A stretch of 64,000 nt of DNA, from positions 84,855-148,854 of the forward strand of contig JAKVBX010000015.1 of assembly GCA_022446795.1 (NCBI GenBank), read 5' to 3'. This DNA comes from Phycisphaerales bacterium. GTDB lineage: Bacteria; Planctomycetota; Phycisphaerae; Phycisphaerales; SM1A02. This document shows, in pieces, positions 24,571-34,820 of this stretch. A program made the position numbers and the translations under genes. The notes below the pieces were generated by a model. That model was not told the origin of the DNA. It was given only the letters and a program-made list of their open reading frames with translations, and ran no database searches. The number at the start of each line of letters is the position of its first letter. Position 1 is the first letter of the stretch.

Positions 24571-27500
24571 ATGGGTTCGATTCCATCCGGGTACGGACTG
24601 ATCAGCGGATTCGATACGGCGATGCTCATCGAGCGGATGCTCGCCTACCAGTCACAGGGCCGCGAGAACCTGGCGGCTCGCATCGGCCTGTTGCAGGCGC
24701 GGCAGTCGGCGATGCTGGACATCAATGCCGGTTTGCTGGCGCTGACGACGACGACAACGCCGCTGCAGTCATCAGCCCTGTTCCAGGCGGTCACGGCCTC
24801 TACAAGTCACACGGACGTCCTGTCGGCGACGGTTTCATCGGATACGCCTGCAGGAATCTACCAGTTCATTGCTGCTGGCCTGGCGACACATCACCAGTTG
24901 CTCAGCAGTGGATTCGCTTCGGATGTTTCCGCACTTGGGCTGCAGGGCGCCAGTCTTGAGTTCGGAGGCGGTGGACTGTCGCCGGACATGCCCTTGTCAT
25001 GGCTCAATGGTGGTGATGGTGTGCAGCGAGGTGTGATCGAGATCACGCTCGCGGCAACGGGCGAGTCCGTGCAGGTCGATCTGAGCGATGTGGCGACGAT
25101 CGACGAGGTTGTTGATCGTCTCGGTGACAACGGTCTTGGAATCAATGCGCGACTGGAAAACGGTTCGATCATGCTCGAGTCGATCGATGGAGCCGACTTC
25201 ACGGTCGCATCGGTTGGCGGTGTGGACACCGCCCAGGACCTGGGGCTGACCGGCGCATCCAATAATGGTCTGCTGGCGGGCGAATCGCTGGCGGTTCTCG
25301 GCGGCGGCCTGTCATTGGCCGCGTTGAATGATGGCAACGGTGTCCTGGTTCGTGAAGGTGTCGCAGATCTGCGGGTGACCACGAGCGATGGACGCGTTTT
25401 CGATATCGACCTGTCACAGGGACAGATCGTCAACATGGATGACCAGACCCTGCTCTCGGCGTTGAACGGGGGCAGCGGCGTCTTCATCGATGCGGATGAG
25501 GAAGATCCGGACTTGGCCATTCACCTCGTGAGTGATGGCGGCGGCACGACCACGTGGGATATCGACCTGACGGGATGCGTCACCGTGGGTGATGTCCGCA
25601 ACCGTGTCGAATCAGCGACGAGCGGCCTGGTGACCCTTGAATTGAGAAGTGATGGTCGCGGTTTCGAAGTCCGTCCGGCGGATGCGGCGGACCTGGTGTC
25701 CGTTCACGGTGCCGGAACATCCGGAACGCAGACGGCCGAGGACCTCGGCCTTCTTGATACGACCGGCGCCACGGGCGGTTTCGTCGGCGCCGATGTCGCG
25801 GCCATTGGAGACGGTGGTGTACCGACCATCCAGGCCGTGATCGATGCGATCAACTCGGCCACGGACCAGGCCGGCCAGGCAGCGGACGGCGCCATCGTGG
25901 CCCGCATCGCTTCGGATGGCCTGCGGCTTGAGATCGAGGACACGACCGGTGGGAGCGGTGCGTTCACGATCCAGGCGACGGCTTCGAACGCATCAGCCGT
26001 GACATCGTTGGGGTTTGCCGATGCCGTGGCGAGCAATGGGACCATCAGTGGTCGTCGGATCATCGGAGGACCCGGGACGGTTCTGATTCATGAACTGAAT
26101 GGTGGTGCGGGACTCGCCGGTGCGGATTCCATCACGATTACCGATCGCTTCGGGAACACGGCTTCTGCCAGTGGCCTGGCCCAGTACGAGACCGTCGATG
26201 ACCTGGTCCAGGCCATCAACGCCTGGGCGAGTGACTCGGGCCTGCGGGTGAACCTGTCACGACAGGGCTCGGGATTGGTGTTGGAAGACCAGGGTGGATC
26301 CGGTTCCCTGGTGGTATCCGGTGAACTGGCGGATCAACTGAATCTGGCGGTGGATGCACCCGTGGTCTCCGTGTCCTCCGGCAACCTCCAGCATCGCTGG
26401 ATCTCCGAGGCGACGGCGCTCGATGATCTCAACCAGGGACAGGGAATCGGTGCCGGCTCGTTTCGGATTCGAGATGCCACCGGATCGGTGGCCACGATCA
26501 CGGTGACGTCTGCGCACCAGACGGTCCAGGACATCATCGACTTGATCAACTCCCGCGGCCTGGCCGTTCAGGCGAGGATCAATGACACCGGTGATGGTCT
26601 GCTCCTGGACTCAACCGTTGCCCAGGGGGACGCGATCGTGCCCATGGCGGTCGAGGCTGTCTCCGGAACGACCGCGTCCGACCTTCGGCTCGTGGGCGAA
26701 TCCGACACGGCCATCGATGGACGATGGGAAACCATGCTGGAGGTCAACAGCCAGACCACGCTTCGCGAACTGGTTGATCTCATCAACGAATCGGGCGCCA
26801 ACGTGACGGCTGCGTTGGTTGACACGGGAGATCCGGGCCAGCCCTGGCGACTGAGCCTGACCAGCACGGTCAGCGGCGCTGCGGGTCGCCTCGAGGTGGA
26901 ACTGGACGGACTGGAGACGAGCTTCGAGGAAGTCGTTGCGGGCCGCGATGCCCGGATCGTATTTGGAGATGACCTGGCCAGCGGCGTGATGATCACGAGT
27001 GGATCCAATCGATTCGAAGACGTGATCGCGGGGCTGACCATCGACCTTCTTCAGGCGTCCAATGAGGTTGTCACCGTGACGGTCGACCAGGACGACGAGG
27101 CGCCATTGGCGGCACTGCAGGCCTTCGTCGAGGCCCTCAACGGCGTGCTCGATCGGATCGATTCCGTTACGAGCTATGACCCGGAGACGGGAGAACGTGG
27201 CGTGCTTCACGGGGATGCGACCGCCTCTCGCATCAAGCGACTGTTGCTCAGCATGGTGCAGAACCAGTCGGCATCCGAGGACATGGCCCTGGCCGGTCTC
27301 TGGGAAGTCGGCCTGCGGATCGGTCCCGGGGGCCGCATTGAACTGGATGCGGAGACGTTCGCGGAAGCCTGGGAGACTCGCCGAGCGGATGTCGAGGCGC
27401 TCTTCACGGCCGAGTCGGATTCCCCCGCTACAGGTGGTTTCGGATTCCGCCTGGATACGCTCATCGAAGGCTTCACGACGCTCGATGGTGGCACCATGAA

Positions 27501-27705
27501 CGTGGCGAACGAGGCCTGGCAGGGTCGGATCGATCTGGCGATGGGGCGACTGGAGAATCTCGACGCACGGATCGAGTCCAGGCGTGTGCGGTTGCTGGCC
27601 GAGTTTGCCGCCATGGAAGAAGCAATCGCGGCCATGCAGAACCAGTACGCGTCGCTGCTTTCGATTGGAGCGGGCGCGTCCGGCTTCGCCGGGATGCTCG
27701 GTTGA
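24571..27705 (+). CDS. fliD: flagellar hook-associated protein 2 (FliD, filament cap) with repeat insertions
   Basis: FliD caps the flagellar filament and helps flagellin fold at the tip. The 1044-residue product starts at ATG 24571, with GGGAGG four to five bases upstream. The N terminus SGYGLISGFDTAMLIERML is the FliD coiled-coil domain, and the C terminus RLENLDARIESRRVRL with LAEFAAMEEAIAAMQNQYAS is the matching partner. The middle is enlarged by at least five Flagellin_IN-type units, each starting LNxGxG followed by a beta hairpin (codons near 24,995, 25,325, 25,465, 26,097 and 26,430). Usual FliD length is 400-700. The next gene, fliS, supports the assignment. No flagellin gene is in the window. 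Confidence 0.9.
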   Translation: MGSIPSGYGLISGFDTAMLIERMLAYQSQGRENLAARIGLLQARQSAMLDINAGLLALTTTTTPLQSSALFQAVTASTSHTDVLSATVSSDTPAGIYQFIAAGLATHHQLLSSGFASDVSALGLQGASLEFGGGGLSPDMPLSWLNGGDGVQRGVIEITLAATGESVQVDLSDVATIDEVVDRLGDNGLGINARLENGSIMLESIDGADFTVASVGGVDTAQDLGLTGASNNGLLAGESLAVLGGGLSLAALNDGNGVLVREGVADLRVTTSDGRVFDIDLSQGQIVNMDDQTLLSALNGGSGVFIDADEEDPDLAIHLVSDGGGTTTWDIDLTGCVTVGDVRNRVESATSGLVTLELRSDGRGFEVRPADAADLVSVHGAGTSGTQTAEDLGLLDTTGATGGFVGADVAAIGDGGVPTIQAVIDAINSATDQAGQAADGAIVARIASDGLRLEIEDTTGGSGAFTIQATASNASAVTSLGFADAVASNGTISGRRIIGGPGTVLIHELNGGAGLAGADSITITDRFGNTASASGLAQYETVDDLVQAINAWASDSGLRVNLSRQGSGLVLEDQGGSGSLVVSGELADQLNLAVDAPVVSVSSGNLQHRWISEATALDDLNQGQGIGAGSFRIRDATGSVATITVTSAHQTVQDIIDLINSRGLAVQARINDTGDGLLLDSTVAQGDAIVPMAVEAVSGTTASDLRLVGESDTAIDGRWETMLEVNSQTTLRELVDLINESGANVTAALVDTGDPGQPWRLSLTSTVSGAAGRLEVELDGLETSFEEVVAGRDARIVFGDDLASGVMITSGSNRFEDVIAGLTIDLLQASNEVVTVTVDQDDEAPLAALQAFVEALNGVLDRIDSVTSYDPETGERGVLHGDATASRIKRLLLSMVQNQSASEDMALAGLWEVGLRIGPGGRIELDAETFAEAWETRRADVEALFTAESDSPATGGFGFRLDTLIEGFTTLDGGTMNVANEAWQGRIDLAMGRLENLDARIESRRVRLLAEFAAMEEAIAAMQNQYASLLSIGAGASGFAGMLG

Positions 27706-27784
27706 CCGATCATTATCGGATGCAGCGAGTCCGCGGTGAAGACATTGGTGTTCCCGGGGTGCGATGTGCCGATGGGGAGACGTC

Positions 27785-28201
27785 ATGACTTCCTCCGCCA
27801 ATTACGCCCGGACGCAGATCCTGACAGCGTCACCCGCGCAGCTTCGCAGTCTGCTGTTGAAGCGTGCGGTCCAGGAGGCGCTGAATCTCCGGCAGGCGCT
27901 TGCGGCGGATGACGGTGAGCATGTGCTTGATGCCGGGAACCGCCTGCGGAACGTGGTCCTGGAAATGCTGTCCGCGGTTTCTCCCGGGGTCGATCCGGAA
28001 CTGCTGCAGCGATTGCGCCAGACGAGCGTGTACCTCTATCGTCGAATCGGCGATGCCTGCGGACTGAGGGATGCCGCGGCTGCTGAAGAGGTCATTGACC
28101 TGCTGCAGTATGAACAGGAGACGTGGCTGCAGGCGATGAATCGCCTCCAGGCCGAGGAGCAGCCACGGCCAGCGCCGGGTCGAACGAACCTGGCCGGTTG
28201 A
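27785..28201 (+). CDS. fliS: FliS-like flagellar export chaperone
   Basis: FliS binds flagellin in the cytoplasm and keeps it from polymerising before export. The 138-residue, all-helical product starts at ATG 27785 with GGGGAG close upstream. SSANYARTQILTASPAQLRSLLL matches the FliS opening (Y...xVxTASPxxLxxML), and the length is close to the usual 120-135. It follows fliD by 79 bp in the same direction, the standard fliD-fliS order. The C-terminal 20 residues are Pro/Arg-rich and not conserved. Confidence 0.8.
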   Translation: MTSSANYARTQILTASPAQLRSLLLKRAVQEALNLRQALAADDGEHVLDAGNRLRNVVLEMLSAVSPGVDPELLQRLRQTSVYLYRRIGDACGLRDAAAAEEVIDLLQYEQETWLQAMNRLQAEEQPRPAPGRTNLAG

Positions 28202-28244
28202 ATGGGATCGTCCGACGGCGTCGCCCGGATACCATCTGTGCACC

Positions 28245-29210
28245 ATGGAGCCAGTTGTTGACAACATCGCGGTGACCGGTCGGCGGGTCCTGGTGACCGG
28301 CTCGGGCGGGTTCCTTGGCAGCCATGTCGTTGAACAGCTTCATGATGTCGCCGACGTTCATGCCGTCACGCGCGAGACCTGTGACCTGCGTGATGCCGCG
28401 GCCGTGCGGTCGCTGCTTGACGAGGTCCATCCGCAGATCGTGATTCACCTGGCCGCGGCGCAGGGTGGCGTCGCCTGGCAGAAGGCCAACCAGGCCACGG
28501 CGTACCTCGACAATGCGGCCATGATGGACGCGCTGGTCATGGCGTCGCTGGAGACGGGCGTCGAACGATTTCTCTTCGCCGCCTCCAGCATCTGCTATCC
28601 ACGCGAGGCGTCCATTCCCTTCCGCGAAGAGACCCTCTGGGACGGACCACCCGACGAGGCACACTGGGGCTACGCCAATGCCAAGCGTGGTGGGATCGCC
28701 CTGCTGCAGGCGGCTCATGAGCAGCATGGCCTCTCGGCTGCTGTGGTTCTTCCGGCCAACATGTATGGTCCCCGGGCACGGTTCGAGCCGGACCGCAGCA
28801 ATGTCGTGGCGGCGACGATCCGTCGATGCCAGGAGGCGGTGGAGGCCGGGGTCGACGAGATCACCTGCTGGGGATCAGGAACACCGGTTCGAGAGTTCCT
28901 CTATGTCGAGGATGCGGCCGCGGGGATCATCCGGGCGGCGGAGCGGCTTGCGACACCGGCTCCCGTGAACCTGGGAACCGGGGTCGAGACCACGATCGCG
29001 GAACTGGTCGAGACCGTGGCAGCAGCCGTCGGGTTCCGTGGTGCGATTCGCTGGGACACCGAGCGCCCGGACGGGGCCCCGCGGGTCTGCATGGATGTTG
29101 ATCGCATGCACCGCCTGCTGGACTGGACCCCCGTAACGACGCTGGCCGATGGCCTTGGCCGGACCATCGAGTGGTGGTCATCGGCCCGGGAGCAGGAGTC
29201 ACGCTCATGA
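28245..29210 (+). CDS. fcl: GDP-L-fucose synthase-like NAD-dependent epimerase/reductase
   Basis: The 321-residue short-chain dehydrogenase-like enzyme has the nucleotide motif VTGSGGFLGSHVVEQL and the catalytic set SSICYP and YANAK (the family's YxxxK). WGSGTPVREFLYVEDAA is the substrate-domain signature of GDP-L-fucose synthase, which turns GDP-4-keto-6-deoxymannose into GDP-fucose. No GDP-mannose dehydratase gene is in the window, so a related sugar epimerase remains possible. Start ATG 28245; no strong ribosome site. It follows fliS by 43 bp and precedes cysS. Confidence 0.82.
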   Translation: MEPVVDNIAVTGRRVLVTGSGGFLGSHVVEQLHDVADVHAVTRETCDLRDAAAVRSLLDEVHPQIVIHLAAAQGGVAWQKANQATAYLDNAAMMDALVMASLETGVERFLFAASSICYPREASIPFREETLWDGPPDEAHWGYANAKRGGIALLQAAHEQHGLSAAVVLPANMYGPRARFEPDRSNVVAATIRRCQEAVEAGVDEITCWGSGTPVREFLYVEDAAAGIIRAAERLATPAPVNLGTGVETTIAELVETVAAAVGFRGAIRWDTERPDGAPRVCMDVDRMHRLLDWTPVTTLADGLGRTIEWWSSAREQESRS

Positions 29211-29264
29211 CCCGCGCCATCTTCGGCCAGCACGGAACGGGCATCACCGGACTATTCTTCACGC

Positions 29265-30800
29265 ATGCCGCTTGACCTGTACAACACGCTTTCGCATGGC
29301 ATGGAGCGATTCGAGCCACTGGCCGCCGATGGTCGCGTCACGTTCTACTCCTGCGGGCCGACGGTCTACGACTATGCGCACATCGGGAACTTCCGCTCGT
29401 TTCTCAACGCGGACATTCTTCGCCGCACGCTGGAAGTCATGGGTCACGAGGTGACCCACGTGATGAACATCACTGACGTGGGCCACATGACCGAGGATGC
29501 CGACCCGGATGGCGGTGGTGAAGACAAGATGGAGGTCGCCTCCCGTCGGATGCTGGAGGCGAAGAAATCCGGAGCGCTTCCCCAGGGCGTTGACATCGAC
29601 CCCCGTGATCCGATGGCGATTGCGGACTTCTATGCTGATGCCTTTCTCAACGATGCTCGCCTGCTGGGCCTGAAGGTGGCGCACGAGGTCATCGAACGTC
29701 CCGAGTTGATGCCACGTCCCTCGCGGCTGGTACCGGAGATGGTCGAACTCGTCGAGACGCTCATCGCGCGTGGACATGCGTACGTGGCGAGCGACGGGGT
29801 GGTCTACTTCGACGTGGCGTCGTTCCCGGCTTACGGGCGACTGTCCGGCAATACGCTGGATGCGATCCGCAGTGGCGAGGGCGGCCGTGTCGACATGGCC
29901 ACGCAGGCCGTCAAGCGACATCCCGCCGACTTCATGCTGTGGAAGCCCGATGAGAAGCACCTGATGCGATGGCCCAGCCCCTGGGGTGAGGGCTACCCGG
30001 GATGGCACCTGGAGTGCTCGGTCATGGCCCGGGATCTCCTGGGCGACGTGATCGATCTGCACAGTGGTGGCGAGGACAACATCTTTCCACATCATGAATG
30101 CGAGATTGCCCAGTCCTGCGGCGCAACCGGCGGTGACGAGTTCGCCCGGTACTGGTTCCACACCCGCCACCTGATGGTGGACGGCAAGAAGATGAGCAAG
30201 TCGGCCGGGACGTTCTTCACGATCCGGGACCTGCTGCAGCGGGGGGTCTCCCCGGCGGCCATTCGCCTGGAACTGGTCCGGACGCACTACCGGATCAACT
30301 CGAACTTCACGCTTCAGGGGCTCAAGGACACCCAGCGGCAGGTCGAACGGTGGAAGCGACTGGAAGCCTGGCTGGAGGCCAACGCCACGGCGTCCCGGCC
30401 ATCTCCCGGTCCGCTGGAGGCGGCGTTGCCACGCTTCATCGAGGCGCTGGGCAATGACCTCAACGTCGCGGGCGCCATCGGCGTCCTGAACGAGGCGGCG
30501 AACGCGGTGCCAACCGATGAACCGGCATCAGGCAGTGATGGCGAGTCGTGGTCGGTGGACCTGGACGCGTTGAGAACAATGGACCATGTCCTTGGGGTGT
30601 TGACCCTGTCCACCGAAGGAGACGTCGCCCAGAGCGACCTGGACGTGGACTGGATCGAATCCCGGATCGAAGCCCGCAATGCGGCCCGCGGCAACAAGGA
30701 CTGGGCCGAGGCCGATCGCATCCGTGACGAACTGCTGGAGGCCGGCATCGAGATCAAGGATGGTGCCGAGGGCACGACGTGGAAACAGGTTGTCAGTTGA
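29265..30800 (+). CDS. cysS: cysteinyl-tRNA synthetase
   Basis: This class I synthetase charges tRNA-Cys. The 511-residue protein has YSCGPTVYDYAHIGNFRS, with the zinc-ligand Cys30 and the HIGH motif as HIGN (39-42), GWHLECSVMA with further zinc ligands, SGGEDNIFPHHECE, and the KMSKS loop intact near residue 310. Compared with most CysS it has a modest insertion after TDVGHMTED (Asp/Gly-rich). Start ATG 29265. A very small lipoprotein gene and coaE follow on the same strand. Confidence 0.96.
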   Translation: MPLDLYNTLSHGMERFEPLAADGRVTFYSCGPTVYDYAHIGNFRSFLNADILRRTLEVMGHEVTHVMNITDVGHMTEDADPDGGGEDKMEVASRRMLEAKKSGALPQGVDIDPRDPMAIADFYADAFLNDARLLGLKVAHEVIERPELMPRPSRLVPEMVELVETLIARGHAYVASDGVVYFDVASFPAYGRLSGNTLDAIRSGEGGRVDMATQAVKRHPADFMLWKPDEKHLMRWPSPWGEGYPGWHLECSVMARDLLGDVIDLHSGGEDNIFPHHECEIAQSCGATGGDEFARYWFHTRHLMVDGKKMSKSAGTFFTIRDLLQRGVSPAAIRLELVRTHYRINSNFTLQGLKDTQRQVERWKRLEAWLEANATASRPSPGPLEAALPRFIEALGNDLNVAGAIGVLNEAANAVPTDEPASGSDGESWSVDLDALRTMDHVLGVLTLSTEGDVAQSDLDVDWIESRIEARNAARGNKDWAEADRIRDELLEAGIEIKDGAEGTTWKQVVS

Positions 30801-30869
30801 CATCCGGGGAGAGGGCCATGGCCAGGACCGGAATGCCCGTCATTGGAACAACGTCACGGAGGCCATGAC

Positions 30870-31016
30870 ATGAGGGCCCTTGTATTGACTGTTGCACTCT
30901 CCGCCATGGCTGGATGCGGGTCAGGGCCGGCAACGTACCCATATGGCAAGGACCATGTTTTCGATGACCCACACCTCAACGAGTTGATGTACAAGTGGAA
31001 CGAAGAGGATGAATGA
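30870..31016 (+). CDS. very small lipoprotein (48 residues)
   Basis: A 48-codon frame starts at ATG 30870 with GGAGG seven bases upstream. The product is MRALVLTVALSAMAGCGSG followed by a short polar tail with YPYGKDHVFDD and LMYKWNEEDE. Residues 1-16 form a lipoprotein signal peptide with lipobox SAMAGC, so lipid attachment at Cys16 is expected, leaving a mature peptide of about 33 residues. No family is known to me. The TGA is followed directly by the upstream region of coaE. The strong ribosome site and lipobox together make it a likely real gene. Confidence 0.7.
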   Translation: MRALVLTVALSAMAGCGSGPATYPYGKDHVFDDPHLNELMYKWNEEDE

Positions 31017-31067
31017 GTGGGGCCGGACAGGGAGATGGGTTGTCAGTTGAGGTCTGGAGCACATGCG

Positions 31068-31682
31068 ATGAACACGAATCGAATCCCCGTCATCGGACTG
31101 ACCGGTGGAATCGGTTCGGGCAAGTCGCTCGTCGCTTCAGTCCTGGCCCGTCGAGGCTGCGTGGTTGCCGATGCCGACACCCTGGCCAAGCAGGCCCTTG
31201 ATGAGCCGGGTGTCCTGGAGACGCTGCGATCGCGTTGGGGCGATTCAATCGTGGGTGATGATGGGCGGGCTGACCGCCAGGCCATCGCCGGCATCATCTT
31301 CCAGGACGACCAGCAACGGGCCTGGTTGGAGTCCATCCTCCATCCGTTGGTGGAGGACCAGCGTGCCGCGATGTTTGCCGCGGCTCCACCGGAGACGCCG
31401 GCGCTGGTGATTGACGCTCCCCTGCTGCTGGAAGCGGGCCTGGCGGAGCGATGCGACAGCATCCTCTTTGTAGAGGCGGCCGAGGAGGCTCGCCTGGAAC
31501 GGGTGCAGCGGGATCGCTCATGGGATGCTGCTGAACTGGCTCGTCGGGAAGCCGCTCAGTTCCCGCTTGACGAGAAGCGTTCCATGGCCCATCATGTTCT
31601 ACAGAACGACGGCGATGTCGAGGACCTCGCCCGTTCCGTCGAGGACTACCTCGACACCCTCATCAGCGACCAATCCAGCTAG
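31068..31682 (+). CDS. coaE: dephospho-CoA kinase
   Basis: CoaE phosphorylates dephospho-CoA in the last step of coenzyme A synthesis. The 204-residue protein has the P-loop GLTGGIGSGKS (about 9-19), DADTLAKQALDEPG for substrate binding, VIDAPLLLEAGL and the LID region QRDRSWDAAELARRE. Length is normal. The ATG at 31068 has GGAG eight bases upstream; an in-frame GTG at 31017 abuts the lipoprotein stop, but the ATG is preferred. Confidence 0.93.
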   Translation: MNTNRIPVIGLTGGIGSGKSLVASVLARRGCVVADADTLAKQALDEPGVLETLRSRWGDSIVGDDGRADRQAIAGIIFQDDQQRAWLESILHPLVEDQRAAMFAAAPPETPALVIDAPLLLEAGLAERCDSILFVEAAEEARLERVQRDRSWDAAELARREAAQFPLDEKRSMAHHVLQNDGDVEDLARSVEDYLDTLISDQSS

Positions 31683-31783
31683 ACGGATCCCTGTGATCCC
31701 GATTCCCGGAGCGGTATTCGCTTTTCCAAGCATGGAAGAACGTTGTCCGGAAAACCGAAGCTGATGATCCCCGGCTCATTTCA

Positions 31784-31801
31784 CGAACGCCTGAGCGTTC
31801 G
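31784..31801 (+). promoter_or_regulatory. hairpin in the rho leader
   Basis: CGAACGC (31784-31790) and GCGTTCG (31795-31801) form a perfect 7-bp stem with a CTGA loop, 42-59 bp before the rho start. Rho is self-limiting through leader attenuation in several bacteria; whether this hairpin takes part is inference. No T run follows. Confidence 0.35.
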
Positions 31802-31842
31802 GCACCACTTACCAATCGCGCAAAACGGAAGACAGGCGAATC

Positions 31843-33318
31843 GTGGAAAAGACCCAGCGCCAGAAACCCTCGAGATCATCAATGGCCAAGAAACGACGTA
31901 GACGAAAGAAGTCATCCGGCGGCGGCTCCAGTGTTGCCATGATGACTCTTCAGCCCGGAGAGGTTCCCACCGATGATGAGCTGGAGGCGGAAGCTTCGCA
32001 GCTGGACAAGGAACTGGACAAGAAGACCCAGGCCAAGTTCGACAAGGCCAAGAAGGACGGGCAGGACCTGCCGTCCCTTCAGAAGATGTCCGGGCAGGAC
32101 CTGATCAAGGTCGCCGAGAAGGAGAAGATCGAGGATCCCGCGAACCTGTCGAAGCAGAAGCTGGTCTTCGAGATCCTGAAGGCCCGCGCCTCCAAGCAGG
32201 GACTCATGATGGGAGAGGGCACGCTCGAACTCCTGCCTGATGGGTTCGGCTTCCTGCGGAGCCCGCAGTATTCGTACATGGCCTCCCCGGACGACGTCTA
32301 TGTCGGTCCGTCCCAGGTGCGTCGCTTCGGCCTGCGGCGTGGACAGGTGATCAAGGGGCTGATTCGGCCGCCGAAGGAAACGGAAACCTACTTCGCGATG
32401 CTCCGCGTCGAGGAGATCAACGGCAAGGCCCCGAAGGAACTGCACAATCTTGCGGCGTTCGAGAACCTGACGCCGCTTCATCCGGAGCAGCGGATCAATC
32501 TCGAGACCGGCCCCGAGCCGATCGAAACCCGGGTCATCGACCTCGTGGCACCGTTGGGCTTCGGCCAGCGGGCCCTGATCGTGGCTCCGCCGCGTACCGG
32601 CAAGACGGTTCTGCTTCAGAAGCTGACCAACTCGATCTCGACCAACCACCCCGAGGCGCATGTGATCGTCCTGCTCGTGGATGAACGTCCCGAGGAGGTG
32701 ACGGATTTCCGTCGCAACACGGATGAGTCGGTCGAGGTCGTGGCGAGCACGTTTGATGAGCATGCGTCACGGCACATCCAGGTGGCCGAGATGGTCATGG
32801 AGAAGGCGCGTCGCATGGTCGAGGTCGGCGAGGACGTCATCGTGCTGATGGACTCCATCACGCGACTCGCCCGCGGCTACAACAACGCGGCGCCCAACTC
32901 GGGCAAGATCGGCACCGGTGGTGTTGACAATGCGGCGTTGATCAAGCCCAAGAAGTTCTTCGGCTCCGCACGGAACATCGAGAACGGCGGTTCCCTCACG
33001 ATCATCGCGACGGCGCTCGTGGACACCGGGTCCAAGGCCGACGAGGTGATCTTCGAGGAGTTCAAGGGCACGGGTAACTCCGAACTCCACCTCACGCGGA
33101 AGCTGGTGGAGAAGCGGATCTGGCCGGCGATCGACATCGCCGCTTCCGGTACGCGTCGCGAGGAGCTGCTCCTGGATCCCAAGGAACTCGACCTGGTCGT
33201 CAGGTTGCGGAAAGTCGTGTCCGACATGAGCGTCGTGGAGGCCATGGAGCTTCTTCGGACACGGATGGCCAAGACCAATTCCAATGCCGAGTTCCTGATG
33301 ACGATGAACCTGGGCTGA
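31843..33318 (+). CDS. rho: transcription termination factor Rho
   Basis: Rho is an RNA-dependent ATPase helicase ending untranslated transcripts. The 491-residue protein has a basic N-terminal patch ([14 protein letters not shown]), a charged segment, the Rho_N helix ([19 protein letters not shown]), an RNA-binding fold with [12 protein letters not shown], and the ATPase core with [27 protein letters not shown] and [22 protein letters not shown] completes the core. Start is GTG 31843 or ATG 31882, with only a weak ribosome site for either. It is longer than the common 420 residues because of the N-terminal extension. Confidence 0.96.
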   Translation: MEKTQRQKPSRSSMAKKRRRRKKSSGGGSSVAMMTLQPGEVPTDDELEAEASQLDKELDKKTQAKFDKAKKDGQDLPSLQKMSGQDLIKVAEKEKIEDPANLSKQKLVFEILKARASKQGLMMGEGTLELLPDGFGFLRSPQYSYMASPDDVYVGPSQVRRFGLRRGQVIKGLIRPPKETETYFAMLRVEEINGKAPKELHNLAAFENLTPLHPEQRINLETGPEPIETRVIDLVAPLGFGQRALIVAPPRTGKTVLLQKLTNSISTNHPEAHVIVLLVDERPEEVTDFRRNTDESVEVVASTFDEHASRHIQVAEMVMEKARRMVEVGEDVIVLMDSITRLARGYNNAAPNSGKIGTGGVDNAALIKPKKFFGSARNIENGGSLTIIATALVDTGSKADEVIFEEFKGTGNSELHLTRKLVEKRIWPAIDIAASGTRREELLLDPKELDLVVRLRKVVSDMSVVEAMELLRTRMAKTNSNAEFLMTMNLG

Positions 33319-33322
33319 ACAG

Positions 33323-33368
33323 GCCCTCCCGGGGCCGTTGAACCCGTATTCACGGGCTGGGAGGGGGC
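33323..33368 (+). terminator. nested hairpin after rho
   Basis: GCCCTCCC (33323-33330) pairs with the GGGAGGGGGC at 33359-33368, enclosing a smaller CCCGT-ACGGG stem. It starts directly after the rho stop. There is no T run, so termination strength is unclear. Confidence 0.4.
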
Positions 33369-33528
33369 ATCTCTCCTGGGATCAACGGAAGTGCGGGAGG
33401 ATCCGCAGCCTTTGTCCGTTCGAATGATCTCAAGGGGTATCCTGAAGGGGACCCGATTTTCCCGGCTCGAGGGCGTCTCGCGTAATGACGCGGTCTCGAC
33501 CGGGCCAGCCACTGGAGAATTCAGGCCC

Positions 33529-34716
33529 ATGGCAGGCACTGGACGCACCGCACGCACATGTCACCGGGGTGGTATCAGCCTCATCGAGGTGCTGGTCGTG
33601 ATTTCGATCATCGGCATCCTGGCCGGGATGACCTTTACCGCCCTGTCAGGCGTCGGAGGGACCGATACGAATCTCCGCTCGCGACACAATCTTCGGCAGA
33701 TCCATACCTGGATGGAGGCCTACTCCTCCAACCACCAGGATCGCATTGTCCCCAGCCAATTCGACTACTTCGACGAGAACGGCGAAGCGGTGGGCGGGGT
33801 GGCCTCACGAACCGGGTACAGCAATGCCGGAAGTGCCGAGGTGGACTGGGTGCCCTCGAACAACCTGTTCAACAATACAGGTGACTGCCGGGCGGACTTC
33901 GTCTCCCAGGGCACTTGGGCGGACATCATCTGGGTCGAGAGCAACCTTGGTGATGACGTTGGCCTGGCTGACCTGCCATTGACCATGCCTGGTGGTGGCG
34001 GCGTATCGCCCGGGAACGAGGACATCACCGTGTCCTATCGCTACCGGGCACCTAATCGTCATATCTATGACTTCGATGATTCCTACAGTCGCAATCCGTT
34101 GCGATCCATGGCGGCCAATACATACAACTTCCCGCACCGGACATCTGCCGGCGGCGAGGTCCAGGTGGATCCATCCATGGTCGGACAGACCCAGGGCGGT
34201 CAGCCGCTTGGCCTGCCCAAGCCCTTCGGTGCCGGTGCCTGGGAAAAGGGGTATCCCGGTTTCTTCGCGGCCAACAACTTCTTCGATGCCAGGTCGCAGC
34301 GGGACATTGATCCCTCCGGTTCCGGCTCGACGATTGATCGCTACGTGACCATTGGCCAGTTGCGGGCTCCGGCCCGGTCGATGTACCTGGTGGATTCCTT
34401 CGCCGGGTTGACCATTGGGGGTGGCCCCAATGACGAGATGGCGACCGCGAATGCCTTCCGGACCCAGATGCTGACGGAGATCGGGGTGCTCGATGGACAG
34501 GTTGGCAACGTGGGTGGGGGTACCGAGTCGACCCAGGAAGTCGACTTCCGCTACGCCGGTGGCCAGGCCTGCCTGATGCTCTTCCTGGATGGCCACGTGG
34601 AGCAGGTGGGCGAGTTCGGCGGCCTCAAGAACCTCCAGGGTGGGGATGTCGGCAAGTCTGGTCGAGGAATCCGGGTCACCGACCTGGACCGCCGCAAGAG
34701 CGAGGTTCCCAAGTAG
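33529..34716 (+). CDS. type IV/type II prepilin-like secreted protein
   Basis: The 395-residue product starts with a short basic leader ending HRGG, then [19 protein letters not shown], a class III prepilin signal: cleavage after Gly15, with Glu20 as the conserved Glu5. The large C-terminal part contains [14 protein letters not shown] and ends with [18 protein letters not shown] terminal 'F.DGHV' segment is common in the planctomycete H-X9-DG (DUF1559-like) prepilin family, which this resembles. It would be processed by a prepilin peptidase and assembled by the pil/gsp system at 58-63 kb. The start ATG is inferred; a longer frame runs upstream. Confidence 0.78.
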   Translation: MAGTGRTARTCHRGGISLIEVLVVISIIGILAGMTFTALSGVGGTDTNLRSRHNLRQIHTWMEAYSSNHQDRIVPSQFDYFDENGEAVGGVASRTGYSNAGSAEVDWVPSNNLFNNTGDCRADFVSQGTWADIIWVESNLGDDVGLADLPLTMPGGGGVSPGNEDITVSYRYRAPNRHIYDFDDSYSRNPLRSMAANTYNFPHRTSAGGEVQVDPSMVGQTQGGQPLGLPKPFGAGAWEKGYPGFFAANNFFDARSQRDIDPSGSGSTIDRYVTIGQLRAPARSMYLVDSFAGLTIGGGPNDEMATANAFRTQMLTEIGVLDGQVGNVGGGTESTQEVDFRYAGGQACLMLFLDGHVEQVGEFGGLKNLQGGDVGKSGRGIRVTDLDRRKSEVPK

Positions 34717-34784
34717 CGATAACGGCCAGAAGGGCCCTCACGGGCTCACCAGGCACGGCTGGGGCCGACCTTCCCATCTACGCC

Positions 34785-34812
34785 TTGAAAGGGGCGTCGG
34801 GGGCGTTACAAT
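34785..34812 (+). promoter_or_regulatory. sigma70-like promoter upstream of tRNA-Thr
   Basis: TTGAAA (34785-34790) and TACAAT (34807-34812) are 16 bases apart, each matching consensus at five of six positions. It points toward tRNA-Thr and tuf. A terminator hairpin begins about nine bases after the -10, which complicates the reading (see findings). Confidence 0.5.
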
Positions 34813-34820
34813 CCCGTATT

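Noticed and set aside
30788-31050. 13-bp repeat GGTTGTCAGTTGA at 30788 and 31038
   Set aside because: Repeats of this length are expected by chance in 64 kb, and one copy is within the end of cysS.
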